64,000 bases of DNA from Nymphaea colorata. Its lineage: Eukaryota > Streptophyta > Magnoliopsida > Nymphaeales > Nymphaeaceae. Shown here in pieces: positions 1-13,400 of the stretch (position 1 is its first letter; the number at the start of each line of letters is the position of its first letter). The notes beneath the pieces were generated by a model, which was not told the origin of the DNA, did no database searches, and saw only the letters and a list, made by a program, of their open reading frames with translations. A program made the translations under genes and the position numbers. The stretch spans positions 2,928,001 through 2,992,000 of the forward strand of contig NC_045150.1 of assembly GCF_008831285.2 (NCBI RefSeq), in the 5' to 3' direction.

Positions 1-851
1 GCATTGAAGTGCATGTGAGAAACTTCAAGAACCATTTTTTGGGAGGTTGGATGAGCCTGTGCAAAGACTTGTTCAACTTGTAGACGAGTGACTCCTCTTG
101 AAGTTTTCTCATGGCAAGTGCCTATATACATCTCCAGAAGGACCACCATCAAGAAATGCACTATCAAATTGGCTATGACAAATAATCAAGTTTTGTAAAC
201 TGCTGATAAGCAACAAATAAAAGCTTTTTTTGCAACATGAGTGTCTCATTATGATTACTACCTTCTTACTTTATTGCCTTATGTCTTTAAGTAGCTCCAC
301 TGCTTCATCTAGAAGATCTATTTGCACCCAATCGACTTATTTCTTTTCACAAAATGGTAACAGTATATTTATTGTTTTCTCTTAGTGCAGACATTTCATA
401 ATACATTGCTTCTTTTCAATTTTTATCTTGAACAACTTGGTGGAAGGAAACAATATAAGATGATATAGACAAAAGGTAGGCACAGTAGTCACAGGAAAGC
501 TTATGTATTGAAACATTAGTAACAGGTGATCAAGTATGTTGCTTTACCTTGCATCCCATGAGTTTTAGATCGAGTAAAGTGGAGAGAGCCGTAAAACTCT
601 TTTGGCCATAAAAGTCTTATGACTGACGAAGAGTATCACAAGATATATCAGGTGTGAGAGTTTGATCACCAGTAAGGCTTTTTGGAATTTGTTCACTGCA
701 TTCTTTGTGTTTTGAAGTCTTTCAGACCTTGGTTATTTCTTGGTAGTAGCCACTTTGCATTCCTTTAAATGGAACAGACAACAGTCACAGTGATTGCCTA
801 CTGATTAAGGTTTCTTAGAATGTAGATTCTAAAACTTTCCCTGTATTCCAG
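1..851. other. Non-coding stretch upstream of the first visible RGLG exon
   Basis: No convincing coding exon was found. An RGLG gene should have further 5' exons (a low-complexity N-terminus and the start codon). No segment here ends in a donor of the right phase with a matching reading frame, so I read this as intron, with the true 5' end outside the window to the left. The stretch ends in a pyrimidine-rich acceptor ending TTCCAG just before the first exon. Confidence 0.5.
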
Positions 852-1407
852 GTTATTTCTGCCTTAAGGGATGGTGGGCTTGAATCATCAAATTTAATTC
901 TTGGAATTGACTTTACAAAGAGCAACGAATGGACAGGTAGATGGCAATTTTTTTTCTTCATTTAAGATGGGCCTCCTATTTTATGGGAGCTTATCTGAAC
1001 TTCATTTTGTATCTTTCTTACTTGCATAAAATGGAGCTATCCCTTGTAACAGGGAAGCGTTCTTTTCATAGGAGAAGCCTTCATGCAATTGGAGATACCC
1101 CTAATCCTTATGAACAGGCAATTTCTATAATTGGTCGTACGCTATCTCCCTTTGATGAGGACAATCTGATACCCTGCTTTGGATTTGGTGATGGTCAGTT
1201 GTCTTGCACTCTCAGCATTAATCTTCAACTTTTTCTATAATTTGACTACTTACATAATCTCTGATTTTGCAGCATCTACCCATGATCAGTATGTGTTCAG
1301 CTTTTTCCAGGATCACCGGAGTTGTCATGGTTTTGAAGAGGTTCTCATGAGATACAGAGAAATTGTTCCTCATCTAGCATTATCAGGTCCATAAAGTTGA
1401 ATGTGGT

Positions 1408-1452
<45 letters not shown>

Positions 1453-4400
1453 TATGCATATACTGCATTTTATGTGTACGTGAAATAGAAACTTTTGCTT
1501 CTAGTTCATGCTTGGATTTAGAAGGCAATGGTATTCCAGAAACAAGCCTGGAAGTGCATCTCTACTGCACGCATTTAATTTCTTTGTTCCAAATTGAGAC
1601 ATGATGGTTTCACATTTGATACATTGTATTCCTTGACATAATTTTGACTAATGCAAGTAATGAATTGATTTGGATGAAAAAAGAGTTCCCAGGTCCTTGC
1701 ACACTGTTACTCTTGACAAAAACTGTTTCTATCCTTATTTCTCATGTAATGCCATCTCATTGGGTGCAATTTTTTTTTTCTTGTTTCCTCTTTCCTGAAG
1801 ATTTTGTATTAGTATTTAAATTACTTGGAGTGAAGCAATAATTTGTGTACCAATAAGAGATCCCTTACTGCCACTGGCGGAGCCAGGACTCTTCCCTTCT
1901 TCGGCATTGGATCATTGTTTGTTCATGCATCTTATCCATAAAAAGAAATAGAAAATAACTTAAGTGAGATTATTGAGGAGCATGCAATCCAAAAATTAAG
2001 ACACAGATAAAGATGCTATGGATTAAGATCAAGGACACTGATAATCAGAAAGTTGAAAGGCTGTAGTCAAATTAGAATGATTTAATTGTGTTGAATAATA
2101 TTTGTGTTAGGTGGTTTTTTGAATATTTAAGAGTTTTAGGAACAACTCTTTACAAATAATCCACACAGTAGTGGACTGATCTTGTAATTTTGTTATCTTA
2201 CCCGAATTCTCATTTAACGTGAGAATAGGGCAGTCTATTGTATAACGAATTGAACTTTCTCTGTCTCTGTCTCTCGCTCTCCACCTCTTCTCCTCTCTCT
2301 CTCGTCTTGCTTCCAGCAACATGGTATTAGAGCCCAACCCTTCTTGGGACTGATGCCTATTTCTCTCCCTCGTCATCTTAACCATCTTCTTCCTCTTTTT
2401 TGGTTTTCGTTGGAGATTTTGTGGGTCAAATTTGTGGATCGTGCATATTGGGGCTCGATCTAGGGTTTTCTTAACAAAAGATGAAAACCCTAGATCGATG
2501 CCTTGTTGAAGTGGATGTGGTTGCAACAAGTGGACGTGGTTGCAAAATCTGATAAACGTGGGAACAGCAGAGTATTCTTCACTGTCGCTGGTAACTTCTG
2601 CTAAACGTGGGAACAGCAGAGTCCTCTTCCTTGTCGCTGGTAACTTCTTTTTAGCGTGGGAACAACAGTAAGTGTTAAAAACTTAAAAGTGATTTTTATC
2701 ATGTCTGTGGAATAAATGATCAGTCTTCAAGTTGTGGCGTGACGTGGATGTTAGGACTGATACATGTGGAGTTAAACAAGGCATGGAAAAACATACTTAC
2801 GATGACCTGCTTCTTGTCTGTCGTGAACCAGTTCTCCACGTTATAAAGAGAAGTTTTATTTTGAGCAGAAATCTTCTTATATTCTGTTTACTGCTTTGAC
2901 TACTGCTGCGTGTTCTACTTACTGCTCACTGCTGCTGCATCTTCTGTTTACTGCTGCGTGGTGTACTTACTGCTCAAGGCTGCAGCATATTCTACTTATT
3001 GCTGCGTATTATAGTCAGACTGTGTGGTTCAGTTGTTTGTGTCTCACAATGGATCTGGAACAACAATCTAATATGACAGACAACCCTAAGATAGAGTCCC
3101 ATACTGAATACAAAGTTGTTGGGAATCCATTCTTTTATGGTTCGACTGTGAAATTAGATGGTCACAACTATGAAATTTGGTCGCGTATGTTCATGATGTC
3201 TATAGTAGGACATCGGAAAGACCATATCATTGAAGAAGATGAACCAAATGTTAAAACAGGAAAGTATGCCACATAGAAAGAAGATAATAGTATTGTTATG
3301 TCATGGATTATGAACAGTGTGCAATCTGAAATTGCTCCTACTCTTGCTTACTATACAACTGCTAAACACGTGGACTTTTTTGAGACAGACCTACTCTCAT
3401 GACAAGAATGTTTCAAAAATTTTACAAGTTGAGGAGGAGTTACTCAAACTGCAACAAGGTGACTTGGAATTATCTCAATACTTTGCTTCAGTTAAAGCAG
3501 CGTATGAACGATTGAAGGCTCTTCAACCTCCATATCAGGCATGTTACAAGACTCATTTTGAGCAGACAATGGTGGCAAAGTGCTTGGCTGGTTTGTCCTC
3601 TAAATATGAGGTAGCTAAAGTTTCAGATGCTTACTGGCGCAGAAATTCCAGATCTTGCTGAGGCATATAATAGACTCAGTAGATTGGCTGTATCTGTCTC
3701 TCAGCTCCAGAGTGAGTCTCCTACTGCTGCCTTAGCCGTGTTTGAAGGACGTGGACATGCTACAAGGGGAAGAGGCTCAGGTCGTGGTGTAGGGGGCAGA
3801 GGGAGATTTACCTTATTGCATCGTTTTGCACAACCTCAACATATTAGACTTGCCAATGGGAAACTTATTCCTATTATGGGGGTTGGGGATGTGAAAGTCT
3901 CTAATTCTATCTCTTTCCAATGTTTTATACGCTCTAGAATTTCCTGCTAACCTTTTGTCTGTTACTCAGTTGACAAAGGATTTGCAATGTAGAGCCATAT
4001 TTGATCCTGGTTCATGTATTTTTGAGGACTTGCAAAATGGGAAGACGATTGGTGGCGGCCATGAGCACAAGGGAGTTTACCTTATGTCGGGACCAGTGGA
4101 GGGTGTGCATCTATGGCTCTATCTAAGCCTACCCCGTATGAGTGGCATCTTCGACTCGGCCATCCTTCATTATCCAAGCTTCGTGGTATCCTCCCTAATA
4201 TTTCTGTGACTGAGTCATTCCAGTGTGAGGCCTGTCAATTGGGCAAACACACTAGAAGTAGTTTTCTTTCCAGTATTAGTTCGTTGAGTCATGCAGTTTT
4301 TGATCTCATTCATGTCGATGTTTGGGGGCCTAGCCGGGTTGTAAGCCAGGCCAAGTTTAGGTATTACCTTGTTATTGTTGACGATTTTTCTCGTCTTAGT

Positions 4401-7389
4401 TGGGTGTTCTTGTTAAAAGAGAGGTCTATAGTTATTTGTATTCTTCAAAATTTCATTATTGGAATAAAAACTCAGTTTGATTCTAAACATTCGCACTGAT
4501 AATGCTTGTGAGTTCAAATCCAATACATTGCTGCAATTTTATACCAAATATGGAATTTGCTCTCAATTTACTTGTCCCCACATTTCTCAACAAAATGGTA
4601 TTGCTGAACGTAAACATCGTCAACTACTAGACATGGCTCTCATGATACAAAGTTGTGTTCCGACACAATTTTGAGGTGATGCCATACTCACTGCATGTTA
4701 CCTAATTAACCGTCTTCCATCTTCGTCCATTGGCAATCAAATTTTTATTCAAGTTCTCTATCCAGATAGACTCTTGTTTTCCCTTCCACCCAAAGTCTTT
4801 TTCCGTACTTGCTTTGTTCACATCCTTGGTACTAATAAGGACAAACTTGGGGCACAATCGATTAAATGTATTTTCATTGGTTATTCAAAACACCAAAAGG
4901 GTTATGTCTGTTTTGACTCCCATACTCATAAGCAGTACATCAGTGCAGATGTTACATTCTTTGAGTCACGTCCTTATTTCAAGTCTACTCCATCACTATC
5001 AGACAAGTCGGTTTCTATTCCTTTACCTATACCACCAGTTCCCTTGCAGTCTATTCCGTGTGCTATCGATTCACCCCCTAGTGTCAACAGATTTCATGAT
5101 CCCCCACTGGTATACACCCGCCGACATGCTTCTGCTCATGACTGACTGCCCACCAGTTGCTTCTCAGGATGTAAGTATACCTGACCTCACTGCTCCTCCT
5201 CCACAGGATGCTTTTGAAATATCATTGGACTTACCGATTGCCTTGCGCAAAGGCAAACGACAGTATACTCTGCATCTTATATCTCAATTTGTTTTTACTG
5301 ACAATATTGGTGGTAGCTTACAACAGTTTGTGTCAGCCTTGTCAGTGCATTCAATTCCTTCTAGTCACCACCAGGCATTACTTGATCCAAAGTGGCGGCA
5401 AGCTATGCAGGATGAAATGGAGATAGTACTGCAATGTGGGACATGAGAATTGGTTGATCCCCCTTCTAGGTGTGATGTCGTGGGCTCCAACTGGGTTTTT
5501 ACCATAAAGTATTTATCTAATGGCTCAGTGGAACGCTACAGAGCTCGTCTGGTCGCAAAAGGGTATTGTCAAATATATGGTGTCGATTTCTTTGAGACTT
5601 TTTCTCCTGTGGTCAGGATGGGCACTATACGTCTTATTATGTCAGTTGCTGTATATTATGATTGGCCCTTATATCAGTTGGATGTCAAAAATGTTTTCTT
5701 GTATGGGGATCTTGATGAGACAATTTATATGCAGCAGCCTCCTGGCTTTGAATGTCAGGGGGAGTGTAGTAAGTTGTGTAGGTTGAAGAAAGCTATATAT
5801 GGTTTGAAACAAAGTCCTCGTGCTTGGTTTCACAAATTCTCAGAAGTTGTGTTCGAATGTGGCTTTAAGACGTCTCCGCTGGACCATTCGTTGTTTATCA
5901 AGAAAGGATCGAGAGGTATAGTTGTGCTAGTGGTGTATGTTGATGATATTGTTTTGAACTTTTGACAGGTGAATGTGAGCAGGAGGTAGCTCAAACAAAG
6001 AAATTTCTACAAAAACACTTTGTCACTAAAGATCTTGGCCAGCTGCGGTTCTTTCTTGGCATTGAAGTTGCTCGTAGTAAGGAAGGTCTAGTGTTATCAC
6101 AAAGGAAGTATGTTCTTGATCTTTTACAGGACACAGGGATGCTAGGAGCTAAACCTACAACTCTTCCTATGAATCCTAGGGTACATCTATATGATGATGG
6201 CTCGAAAGAGATAGCTTCACAAGCCTATAGATCGTTGATTGGTAAGCTTCTTTATGTGACAGTAACTCGACCAGATATTAGCTTCGCTGTGGGAAAATTA
6301 AGCCAATTCATGGAAAAACTAAAAAAGTCACATTGGGGTGCATCTATGCTAATTGTCAAGTATTTGAAGTCCTCACCTAGCAAAGGCCTTTTCTTTAGAA
6401 AAGGTACATCTCTTAATGTTGAAGCTTATACCGATGCAGAGTATGGATACAACAATTTTAGAAAATCTTGGTATGGGGGTATGGCAAACAAAAGTGTGTA
6501 TGTATATATATATAACACATTATTAAGACAAATTTTGATAGTTTCTTTCATAATTTCTACGAATAATCTCATAAAGCATAAAATAAATTAACATAAATTA
6601 AAATGTAAGAAAAATTGAAAAAAATATGGTTTGGATCAGTTCCGACCCGGAACTGATCCAAACGTACCACTGCATATCCCACGTACCACTGTGACATAGG
6701 ATGCAGATTATGCAGGCTCAGTTGATGACAAGAAGTCTACCACAGGGTTTTGTGTGTTTGTGGGAGGAAATCTCATATCTTGGAGAAGCAAGAAGCAAAA
6801 TGTTGTTTGTGGGAGGAAATCTCATATCTTGGAGAAGCAAGAAGCAAAATGTTGTTTCTAGGTCCAGTGCGGAGTCTGAATGCCGAGCTATGGCTCAAAC
6901 CGCAGTTGAAATGACGTGGTCTAAATCCTTACTTGAGAGTCTTGGTATTTCAACTCCTATACCTATGAAGATGTTTTGTGATAACAGGGCTGCCAACTAC
7001 ATTGCCAATAATCCTGTATTTTATGAGAGGACAAAGCACATTGAAGTAGATTGCCATTACATTCGTGATATAGTTCAAGAGGGAATCATCTCCACTGTAC
7101 ATGTGGCCTCTAAAGATCAAGCCGTTGATATCTTCACTAAAACCTTGCCTATTGCAGAGTTCTCTAGATGTTGTGACAAACTGAGCATGATTAACATCTA
7201 TGCTCCAGCTTGAGGGGGAGTGTTGAATAATATTTGTGTTAGGTGGTTTTTTAAATATTTAAGAGTTTTAGGAACAACTCTTTACAAATAATCCACACAA
7301 TAGTGGACTGATCTTGTAATTTTGTTATCTTACCCTAATTCTCATTTAACGTGAGAATAGGACAGTCTATTGTATAACGAATAGAACTT

Positions 7390-7421
<32 letters not shown>

Positions 7422-10400
7422 TCTCTCCACCTCTTCTCCTCTCTCTCTCTCGTCTTGCTTCCAGCAACAAATTGGAACCCCCCAAAAAAGCATGACATGT
7501 TGGAACCTTCAAAAAAGAAACCAGAGATCTTCAACCCAAAACCTCAACTTGAAACCCAAACAGGCAGCAATAAAAAAGTGCAAATTAAATGCCTAAGTCA
7601 ACACAAAGGAAAAAGAACGAGAGACTTGCAGTAAGTTGTGTCTTGTGAGCAGGCAATGAGGCAAATCTGTGGCAGCCGACACAAGAGACACAATTCAAGT
7701 GGAAGCAGCAGAAGAAGAAAAAACTAGAAGGGACTCACTCCGACGAGCGATGGGGAAATTGAGTGTTTCTGAAAGACAAGATTGTAATCCCAAATTCCTA
7801 ATTTGTTTGAGACTCATTTGAATCCCTGCAGTCTGCAGCAAAGCGAAATATCAAATACAAAAGTCACAAGACTAGAAGATGAGCTCACGCTTAAGTAATA
7901 TCTGTTAAGATTGTACAATGTACTCGCTACCACGTATTCTCAAGTATCGGAAGCAAGATTTCTACAACTCAAGAGGCAATTTCAAGATATCAATCGAGGA
8001 ACACGTTCAGTTTTGGAATACATACATGAAATAAAAAATGTCAGTGACCAACTTGCAATCATCGGACACCCAGTCAGTGACAAGGACAAGGTACAACAGG
8101 CTTTGAGTGGTTTGGGGTCAGATTTTGATGTTTTCTGCACTGCTTTAGAGGTATTACCTGTTTTTCCCTCTTTTGAAGACTTGAAAGCAAAATTGATTCA
8201 ACATGAAGCAAGTCGTATACAACGACAAGAATTATTTCCTTCTGGCAGTCACAATGTGTTAGTCACCAGGACCCATGCTTTGCAAGGAAGCCGTCCTAGG
8301 GTTTGGAACTCACAAGCAGGCATGGGGAGAGGTATTCTTCCAACGCCAAATACAAATGCTCAGGAAAATGTACAAAGAAGGATACCTACTTGCTTTTATT
8401 GCAATAAGAGAGGTCATGTGAGGTCAGAATGTTGGCATAACCCTCAAAACAAGGGAAAACAAGTCAGGCGTGACAATAAGGCAGCAGGGTCAGCTGTATT
8501 GAACACGATTGCAACATCAAACATTCCTACTAATGTGCAACAAATTTTAATGAGACTGGTGATGCAGGTAAGCTTTCTAGTGCTCTCCCTTATTTAGCTA
8601 AAGGCTCAGTTGTCACAGGAGATGGTTCCCATCACAAAATATCACATATTGGAAATGCACACATATCCATGGCTCATTCCTGCATACCTTTAAAGAATGT
8701 TCTTGTTGTTCCAAACGTCAAGAAAAATATCATTTCTGTGTCAAAGCTTATTGACGATACTCATTCCTCTGTTGAGTTTACTCCTTCTGTTTATGTCAAA
8801 GATGCTCGAACCAAGAAGACATTCGCTGAGGGTGTTCGCAAAGGAGACATGTTCGTCATTGAAGAAGCTCCAAAGGTGTCCAAGTCTTGTCTTTCAGATT
8901 CATCTTTTCCTAGTCATAGTGAAGTCAATATAGCAGAGTATGATAAGCCATCCATTTGGCATGGTCGTTTAGCACATTGTAGTCAGTCTTTCATTCAAAG
9001 TCTTGTTGTAGACGGACTATTACAAAAGTCTAGTCTAAGTCCAGTAAATGAGTTTAGCATGTGCTCAAGCTGTCATATTTGTAAGAGTCATGCTCTCCCT
9101 TTTCAGTCAATAAATAAGCGAGATTCGAAGTTATTTGATACCATATATTCTGATGTTTTGGGGCCTGCTCCTATTTTTTCTTCTTTCGGGAGTAGATATT
9201 ATGTTGTTTTTATTGATTCTTATTCCCGTTACACTTGGATTCATTTCATGAAAAGAAAATCAGAAGTTTTTTGCTTGTTCACTCAATTCCATGCCTTGGT
9301 TCAAAACAAATACTCTAGTAATATCGTGCATTTCCAATGTGATGGTGGTGGTGAGTTCATTTCAAATGATTTTACTGAGTATTTACTAAATCATGGGATC
9401 ACTAGACAGGTTTCTTGTCCACGCACACCACAACAAAATGGCATTGTTGAAAGAAAACATAGACATATAGTTGAAAGTGTACTAAGTATGATGCATGACA
9501 CAAATTTGCCCATGAATTTGTGGACTGAAGCTTTTCATACTGCTGTTCATGTCATTAATCGACTGCCATTGTCTCTACTTGAAGGAAAATCACCTTTCTT
9601 TATTTTACACCAAGAACAACCAATTATAATGAATTACGTGTTTTTGGGTGTGTCTGTTACGTACATGTTGATGTTTCCTTGAGAAATAAGTTTCAAGATC
9701 GAGCTGTTATGTGCAGATTTGTGGGTTATGCAGAAAATTAATAATGGCTATAGATGTTACAATCCAAAGACTGGGCGCGTGTATATTTCACGACATGTTT
9801 TTGATGAGCTTAGGTTGAAGGATTTAAAGGAGCCACAGACAACACTTAATGTAAGAGATGATGTATATGATTCATGGCTGAATGCTGAAATATTAGGCCA
9901 AGGGGCTGATACATTCCATGCACAAAGTGACAGAATTATTGATGAGATCGAGACAGCCACAGATATTCAGTTGGACAGCACAACTTCATCTACTCAGACC
10001 AACAACATGTCTTCACCTACTCGGTTCTCAGGAGTAGTGTATACTCGACGATCAATTACAACAATTGCTCCAGAAACTGTCACTGCTTGTCCACGTAGAT
10101 CGGAACGTGTGCCGCACCCTATTGATAGATGGGTAAGTTATGGTCATTTCTCTTTGGATTTTCAGCTTTTTATGACAGAATTGAGCAAAAAGGTGGAGCC
10201 AAAATGCTATGAACATGCATGCAGAAACAAATATTGGGTGGAGGCCATGAACGAAGAAATGGCTGCCTTGAATGAATGTCAAACTTGGGAGATTGTTCCT
10301 CGTCCAGATGGTAAGAATGTACAAACTCAAGTACAAACCCGATGGAAACATTGATAGATATAAGGCTCGTCTTGTGGCTCGAGGCTTCACTTAGCAGTAT

Positions 10401-13400
10401 GGGGAAGATTACGATGAGACTTTCAGTCCAGTCATCAAGATGAGAACGATCCGTGTTATCATCTCTCTTGCAGTCTCACATGGATGGACTATATATCAGT
10501 TGGATGTTAAAAATGTTTTCCTTCATGACTTTCTAAAGGAAGAGGTATACATGGAACAACCCCCAGGTTATGCTACCAATGATCCAACTCAGTGGGTGTG
10601 CAAATTACAAAAATCGTTATATGGGCTTAAGCAAGCATCTCGCTCATGGTTCGATAGATTTTCTTTTCATATACAACAGGCTGGTTTTCTCCGAAGTTCA
10701 CTTGATCATTCCTTATTCATATATCATGCGGGTGAAATTACCACTTAGCTACTCATATATGTAGATGGCATAGTTCTTACTGGAAATTCTTCATATCATA
10801 TATCTCATGTTAAGGAGGTATTGAAACAAGAATTCAAGATGAAGGATCTCGGCGAACTACGGTATTTCTTGGGTGTTGAGCCTGACAAAAAAGGTGACAC
10901 GTTAACTCTTACGTAACATAAATATACTCTTGATATTCTGGATAGAGCAGGTATGACAAATTGCAAGCCCATGAATACTCCTAGTGTTCTCAACACAAAA
11001 TTGAATGCCTTTGATGGGAGTGATGCATACTCAAATCCTAGTTTCTATCGGAGTATAGTTGGCATGCTACAATATTTCACCTTTACACGTCCAGACATAG
11101 TGTATGCAGTGAATCAAGTATCTTAGTTTATGCATGCACCCACATGCACCCACAGAAGGGCATATGGATGCTACCAAACGCATTTTGCGTTACCTTAAGG
11201 CTACTCTTGGGGATGGACTCATTTACACAAGACAGTCAACTATTTTGAATGGACATAACATTTCCACCTACATTGATGCAGATTGGGCAGGTGATCCAGA
11301 CGATAGATGATCAGTTTCAGGTTATTGTCTCTTCCTTGATTCCAATCTTATTTGTTGGAGTAGCAGGAAACAACGTGCAGTTGCCAGATCCAGCATTGAG
11401 GCAGAATATAGGGCAATGGCTGCAGGCACAGCTGAAGCCTCATGGTTACGTCATCTGCTTGGGGAACTCTCCCTTTACATTGCGCAGTCATCTTTATTCT
11501 ATGACAATCAAAGTGCGATCAAGATTGCTTTCAATCCTGTTCTACATAATCGCACTAAGCATATAGAGATTGATCAACACTTCATTCGTCAAAAGGTCGA
11601 GGAAGCCGAGATTGTTCCTACTTATATAGCCACGTCTCAACAAGTGGCTGATCTTTTTACCAAGGGGCTCACAGGGCTCCATTTCTGGGAATTGAAGAAC
11701 AAGTTGTACATGATCAAACCTCTTGCACAACTTGAGGGGGGCTGTTAAGATTGTACAAATTGGATCGGGTCTACAGACCCGATCCATCTTGCCCATATAC
11801 CTAAACATAATGGGCGGTGGCATACTTGTAAATACTTGTTGTTTTCTGTATTTACTTGTAGCATACATTAGGTTATATTAATGACAAGGAGGAAGGGCCA
11901 CGGTTGCTGCCCTCTTTTCTTCTCTCTCTTTATTGCACGTGCAGTCACCTCCTCTTCTTCGTAATATCTCAAAATCTTACAATATCAGTTATCACTGCAG
12001 TTTGTTGATGAAGGGTTGGGAAATGACAACCCGACTTCAGTCAGTCGGTCAGTCTCTCTCCAGTATAGCTTCACATAGGAGGCAGGAGTTTACGGAGGAG
12101 CTAGTGAGGAGCTTAGGATTTCACAGAATCACCAGGCTGGGGGTTTTTCATAAAAGGGGTTGAAGGGTTTCCTTTTTTTTGTTTTTTTTGGTTCCCTGCC
12201 TCTATTTTGTCTTTGGAGGACCTTAGCCAGGGTACAAAACCTGATAGAGCTGGATAACACCCAGTGGAGCTGGACTGGGGCTAAACTGAGAATTTTGAAA
12301 AATTCTAATGGTAAAATTTTCTTTTGAAAATCCCAGGGGTTGCCATGGCCCTTTCCGCCCCCCGGCTCTGCCACTTTTTACTGTTGATTCTTGTCTGGAC
12401 TATTTAGTTACCCTTCTTTTAAATTCCTTGTGAGTGTCTCGAGTTTTTTTTGCCCCCTTTTATGTTGCATGCACTTTATTTTTAATATTTCTATTCTCTC
12501 ACTTTATTTTTAATATTTCTATTCTCTGTTACCACTAATGTGATTTATCTGCAGGACCGACTTCCTTTGCTCCTGTAATTAATGCGTCAATCGACATTGT
12601 TGAGAGAAGCAATGGGCAGTATCATGTCCTTGTCATTATTGCAGATGGGCAGGTTCACCTTAATGTCTCCTTTTGTTGTTAAAATCTTTTGGCTAGTTGA
12701 GTACGTACTAACTCTGTCCTTTTCCATATGTTAGGTAACTCGAAGTGCTGGCTTAGCATCTGGAAGTTTCAGTCCCCAAGAAAGTGCAACTATAGATGCC
12801 ATAGTTTCTGCAAGGTACTCGTCTACTTACATGCTTCTGTGCATTTCTGTCTTTTACTAATAATGTTGATCTGTTCAGTCAGTACCCACTATCAATTATT
12901 TTGGTTGGTGTTGGAGATGGGCCATGGGATGAAATGCAGCATTTTGATGATAACATTCCCCACAGAGAGTTTGACAACTTCCAGGTAATAATTTGTTCAT
13001 TTTTCATGTTTACTATATGGTGCATTAGCTATTATTTTATGTCATGTCATTGGCTGTTGTACTATTCATTTGTGAAAGCATGCTCTCTCTCTTCCTGGGA
13101 AATTATATGTGAAACTAACAATTAAGAGTAGACCAGAAAAAAAAATGCAAGTGTGCAACCCATATTACAAATACCATATTGTGAGTAGCCACCTTGTGTC
13201 CTATGTTAGAAGGGTTTAGTGCTACAATTTTGTCTTTGTCCACAAAGCGAACTGCAATTTTTCAAAAGCATAATGGATATGTAAAAGTAAAAAATGGATT
13301 TGTGAACTCTAAGATCCCAAAACCTAAGTTGAGCATGGACATGAAGAACTTTCTTTAACAACAATGGGCCAGGAGACAGGTGTTGATGATAAGTGCCATG

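Larger units (their letters stand above)
3050..7213 (+). pseudogene. copia-1 gag-pol remnant
   Basis: The gag start at 3050 is followed by a copia-type gag N-terminus ([12 protein letters not shown]). An Arg/Gly-rich segment near 3750-3805 is where the zinc knuckle and protease should follow. Both appear deleted, because no CCHC and no DSGA motif is present. The integrase HHCC region lies at about 4113-4260, and its catalytic segments are near 4315, 4490 and 4600 ([11 protein letters not shown]). Reverse transcriptase lies at about 5450-5965 and keeps the YVDD box (about 5935-5946). RNase H runs from about 6420 to 7213 but is split by a 259-bp insertion and a 49-bp tandem duplication. The frame changes several times, so no polyprotein can be made. 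Confidence 0.92.
2089..7469 (+). mobile_element. Ty1/copia LTR retrotransposon (copia-1) in RGLG intron 3
   Basis: Both LTRs begin TGTTGAATAA and end CCAGCAACA. The element is flanked by a perfect 5-bp target duplication AATTG (2084-2088 and 7470-7474). It has a Met-type primer site after the 5' LTR and a purine tract before the 3' LTR. Domain order is gag, integrase, reverse transcriptase, RNase H, which is diagnostic for copia. The LTRs differ by about five substitutions outside a CT tract that is longer in the 3' LTR, so this is a fairly recent insertion. Coding capacity is destroyed by frameshifts, stops and a secondary insertion. Confidence 0.95.
7903..11981 (+). mobile_element. 5'-deleted Ty1/copia retrotransposon (copia-2) in RGLG intron 3
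   Basis: The element starts with the first 16 bases of its LTR (TGTTAAGATTGTACAA) and ends with a full 3' LTR at 11981. Both sides carry the 5-bp target duplication ATATC (7898-7902 and 11982-11986). The rest of the 5' LTR, the primer site and the gag start are missing, so a deletion after insertion joined LTR base 16 to gag. The flanking duplication shows it arrived as a complete element. Orientation matches the host gene and copia-1. Confidence 0.92.
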
